Shown here one piece after another: positions 5,468 through 7,763 of a stretch of 7,763 nt of DNA. The position numbers and the translations under genes were made by a program. Location: the NCBI GenBank assembly GCA_013697365.1, contig JACCXA010000059.1, positions 1 to 7,763 on the forward strand, read 5' to 3'. Within the stretch, counting starts at the first letter, position 1. Each line of letters begins with the position of its first letter. The notes beneath the pieces are model-generated. The model was not told the origin of the DNA. It worked only from the letters and a program-made list of their open reading frames with translations, and did not search any database. Origin of the DNA: Chthoniobacterales bacterium (GTDB taxonomy: Bacteria; Verrucomicrobiota; Verrucomicrobiia; Chthoniobacterales; UBA10450).

Positions 5468-7090
5468 ATGTTGCAACTTCTCTCTCCCCTGGCCCTTGCT
5501 GGTCTCGCCACGCTGGCCATCCCGGCGCTCCTCCATCTGTGGCGCCCTCCCGCGAAGACGGTGCGGATTGGAACGTTGCGCTTCTTCACCGGCCCGACTG
5601 TCCGAAGGCTGACCAGGCTGCGGTGGCGCGAACGGCTTCTTTTGCTGGTGCGGCTTTCGTTGTTCACCTTCCTGGTCCTGCTGCTCGCGCGAGCGGTTTG
5701 GAAGAAGGAGCCGACCGAGGCAGCGCAGCGCTGGGTATTGCTCGAGCCAAACGTCGTCCTCTCAGGGGAGGCGTTGAAACAATGGCGCGACTACAAGGCA
5801 GCCGGCTTTGAAACGCGCCGACTGGAATCAGGATTTCTCCAGACGGCACCGCCGACCCGATCAGGTTCGGGAGATGTGACGCCAACCGATCTTTGGTCGC
5901 TCCTGCGGGAAGCGGACGCGCGCTTGCCGGCCGGTTCCACCATCGCCGTCTTTGCAACAGACCAGGTGCGATCGTTGCGCGGCGAACGTCCGACGATGGA
6001 GCATAGCAAAGTGGAGTGGATCACGCTGCCATTGCCTAACGAGTCGTTGGAGAGGTCATGGATTGAATCAGTCTCGCTCAAACCCGAAGCGGTCGATCCG
6101 GCGCGATCTCTCGATATCCTGATTGGCTCGACCAGCCGAGACCACACGAGCCGAGCCTGGAGTTCCGTCGCCGCGCAAGGAGGAAAGACTGCGCTCCCGG
6201 CGCTGTTCAAGCCTTGGGCGCTCGAAATTAAACAGAATGCAACGGAGGATTTTTCCGGCAGGCTGATTCGTCCCAACGGTGAAGCACCCAATCAACCGTG
6301 GGTTGCGTCCTCGCGACCGCAGCCTCTGCGGGTTGCCGTCCTGCACAGCGCGGACCGGGCAGAAGATGCGCGCTACGTCGAAGCCGCCGCCCGAGCCCTG
6401 GGAGAAATTGCGGGACGCAGCGCGGTGCCTACCGATGCGATGCGCGCAGACTGGATTTTCTGGCTCAGTGATCAGCCCGCGCCGCCAGAAATTCTCCAGC
6501 AAGTGAGCGAGCGCGGTTCGGACCTGCTTTCCGAGGCAGGGGATACGGGCGCAGTTTCATCGTCGCCAAGCTGGTTTGCCGCGGGGATCGCTGCACCGGG
6601 CGCTGACATTTTTAGCAATGAGATTTCTCTTAACCGCCGGATCCCTCCGGATGCCGCGGGCGCGGTGCCGGTCTGGACTGACGGGTGGGGAAAGCCGCTG
6701 CTGACGGTTGCGCAGCATGGGCGCGGACGTGTCTGGCGTTTCTTCAGCCGTTTCGATCCAGAGTGGAATGATCTGCCCCAGAGCAGCGCACTTCCCGCGG
6801 CGATTGATTCTCTTCTTGCCGCTGATCCGGCCGAGCCGCTCCACGACCTGCGTCTGGTGGATCCGAGCCAGACGCGGCCGGCTGAGTCGCGCATGAGCGA
6901 AACAACGCCGGAGCGGCGGCTCGCGCGTGCGCCCGAGATTGTTGACCTGCACAATCTGCTCTGGTGGGCGTGCGCCGCGCTTTTCGTCCTGGAACGGGTG
7001 CTGAGCCTCCGCGGGGCGTTGAGGGTTTCCGTCGCTCCGACCCCGACCGAGAGAACAGCAAAGCCAGCGCTGGCGGGAATGTCGCAATGA
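5468..7090 (+). CDS. BatA-type membrane protein (aerotolerance-regulator N-terminal domain), vWA motif missing
   Basis: This 540-residue protein opens with the BatA N-terminal domain: a membrane helix at about 5-24, the characteristic IPALLHLWRP step (18-27), a strongly basic loop with VRIGTLRFF (32-40), and a second helix at about 56-77. The basic loop predicts a cytoplasmic position, so residues 80-495 are probably periplasmic. A third helix lies at about 496-514, with a short C-terminal tail inside. The segment HGRGRVWRFFSRFDPEWNDLP (417-437) is the stretch often found near the end of such proteins, where it resembles glutamine-amidotransferase-like domains. Classical BatA has a vWA domain with DxSxS right after the second helix; here that place reads WVLLEPNVVLSGE (89-101) and the metal motif is absent. 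The gene starts 15 bases after the DUF58 stop, with a good ribosome site, and its stop overlaps the next ATG (ATGA). It is probably the membrane component of the MoxR/DUF58 system. Confidence 0.87.
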   Translation: MLQLLSPLALAGLATLAIPALLHLWRPPAKTVRIGTLRFFTGPTVRRLTRLRWRERLLLLVRLSLFTFLVLLLARAVWKKEPTEAAQRWVLLEPNVVLSGEALKQWRDYKAAGFETRRLESGFLQTAPPTRSGSGDVTPTDLWSLLREADARLPAGSTIAVFATDQVRSLRGERPTMEHSKVEWITLPLPNESLERSWIESVSLKPEAVDPARSLDILIGSTSRDHTSRAWSSVAAQGGKTALPALFKPWALEIKQNATEDFSGRLIRPNGEAPNQPWVASSRPQPLRVAVLHSADRAEDARYVEAAARALGEIAGRSAVPTDAMRADWIFWLSDQPAPPEILQQVSERGSDLLSEAGDTGAVSSSPSWFAAGIAAPGADIFSNEISLNRRIPPDAAGAVPVWTDGWGKPLLTVAQHGRGRVWRFFSRFDPEWNDLPQSSALPAAIDSLLAADPAEPLHDLRLVDPSQTRPAESRMSETTPERRLARAPEIVDLHNLLWWACAALFVLERVLSLRGALRVSVAPTPTERTAKPALAGMSQ

Positions 7091-7763
7091 ATCGACAACG
7101 GCTCGAAAAGATTGCGCGCCTCTGGCGAAACCGGATCACCGCCCGCGATGCTTTGCTGGCGGCCGCGTTTACCGGAGCGGCCGCAATCTTGGCGACACTT
7201 TGTTTCCACCAGCATTTTCTGCTGCCGATCGGCGCGCTTTGTTTTGTAGCGGCCTTCGCCTTGGGCCTTGCGACTTCACGCCCCTGGAAACTGGATGCAG
7301 CGCGGATCGCGCGTCATCTCGATCGGTCGTTTCCCGAGCTGGAGGAAAGCAGCGCGCTTTGGTTGCGCTCGCCGGACAGCTTGAACGTGGTGGAGCGCCT
7401 GCAACGCCAGCGCGCAGACACAGCCGCCCGCAACCTCGGGGATCCCGGCACAGATGACTCGTTCGCGCATCCGCCGGGAACTTTGCTGCGCAGACCGCTA
7501 CTCTGGCTGGCGGTTGCGTCGGTCTTGTTCGCCGCAGTCTTCAGCTGGCAGCGATCGCGACGAAGCGGCTCAACTTCAAACACCGCATTCACTCCGCTCC
7601 CAGTCGATCAGATAATCGGAGCGACGCCGGCGCCGACGACGGCGCCGCCGCAGGTCTTGCGGGCGGAACTCGCCTTCGCTCCGCCAGCTTATACTGGACG
7701 GCCGAAGCGCCGCATCTCTGGACTAAATGCGGAAGTGGAAGAAGGCGCCACCGTGACATGGAC
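7087..7763 (+). CDS. DUF4175-like large membrane protein, N-terminal part (3' truncated by window edge)
   Basis: An ATG at 7087 overlaps the stop of the BatA-like gene by four bases, and its frame stays open to the window end, giving 225 complete codons. The N-terminus MNRQRLEKIARLWRNR is basic and is followed by two adjacent membrane helices (about 22-38 and 43-61), a soluble helical region with DAARIARHLDRSFPELEESS (70-89), and a third helix at about 138-154. After a Pro/Thr/Ala-rich linker (about 175-189) comes LAFAPPAYTGRPKR (195-208) and a following VEEGATVTW (217-225). These patterns (paired N-terminal helices, a 'dR.fPeleE' segment, a third helix, then 'PPaYTg.p' and 'v.eGs.v.w') are typical of DUF4175-like and related large proteins at the end of MoxR/DUF58/BatA clusters. 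Such proteins generally continue for several hundred more residues with beta-rich and coiled-coil parts. Its role is unknown; position and overlap argue that it belongs to the MoxR/BatA membrane complex. Confidence 0.8.
   Translation, partial: MNRQRLEKIARLWRNRITARDALLAAAFTGAAAILATLCFHQHFLLPIGALCFVAAFALGLATSRPWKLDAARIARHLDRSFPELEESSALWLRSPDSLNVVERLQRQRADTAARNLGDPGTDDSFAHPPGTLLRRPLLWLAVASVLFAAVFSWQRSRRSGSTSNTAFTPLPVDQIIGATPAPTTAPPQVLRAELAFAPPAYTGRPKRRISGLNAEVEEGATVTW

Overview
The window is about 7.8 kb of GC-rich DNA. It carries eight protein-coding genes, all on the + strand and closely packed. The first gene has lost its 5' part and the last its 3' part to the window edges. The gene set (a TldD/TldE pair, DUF4159, MoxR, DUF58, a BatA-type membrane protein, and the start of a large DUF4175-like membrane protein), the high GC content and the protein style suggest a Verrucomicrobiota-like bacterium, perhaps a soil Chthoniobacterales/Spartobacteria-type lineage, or a related PVC member. 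This assignment is inference from family resemblance; there is no rRNA or marker gene here to prove it. I see no tRNA, rRNA, mobile element or CRISPR array, and no convincing terminator.

Layout. Positions 1-677 hold the C-terminal half of a TldD-type zinc metallopeptidase, and 700-2082 its partner TldE/PmbA. After 29 bases comes 2112-2738, a soluble DUF4159 protein. After a further 97-base gap, 2836-3441 encodes a small nucleotidyltransferase-fold protein. Then follows a tightly coupled block: moxR (3495-4514), a DUF58 protein (4511-5452), a BatA-like membrane protein (5468-7090) and a DUF4175-like membrane protein (7087 to the end). The joints in this block are a 4-base ATGA overlap, a 15-base gap and a second 4-base ATGA overlap.

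How the genes may work together. MoxR-type AAA+ ATPases are known to act with vWA-type and DUF58 partners as chaperones or remodellers of membrane or periplasmic targets (Bat/aerotolerance-type clusters). The BatA-like and DUF4175-like proteins would supply the membrane and periplasmic parts, and DUF4159 is a frequent associate of such clusters. TldD/TldE is a heterodimeric peptidase known from peptide maturation (microcin B17) and degradation of unfolded peptides. Its position directly upstream on the same strand raises the possibility of functional linkage, but this is not proven. The nucleotidyltransferase-like gene is the odd one out: it sits between DUF4159 and moxR and looks like an insertion into an otherwise coherent cluster.

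Points that deserve attention are an apparent Cys-to-Asp change at the third metal-ligand position of TldD, a BatA-like protein that seems to have lost the metal-binding motif of its vWA domain, and the lone nucleotidyltransferase-fold gene.
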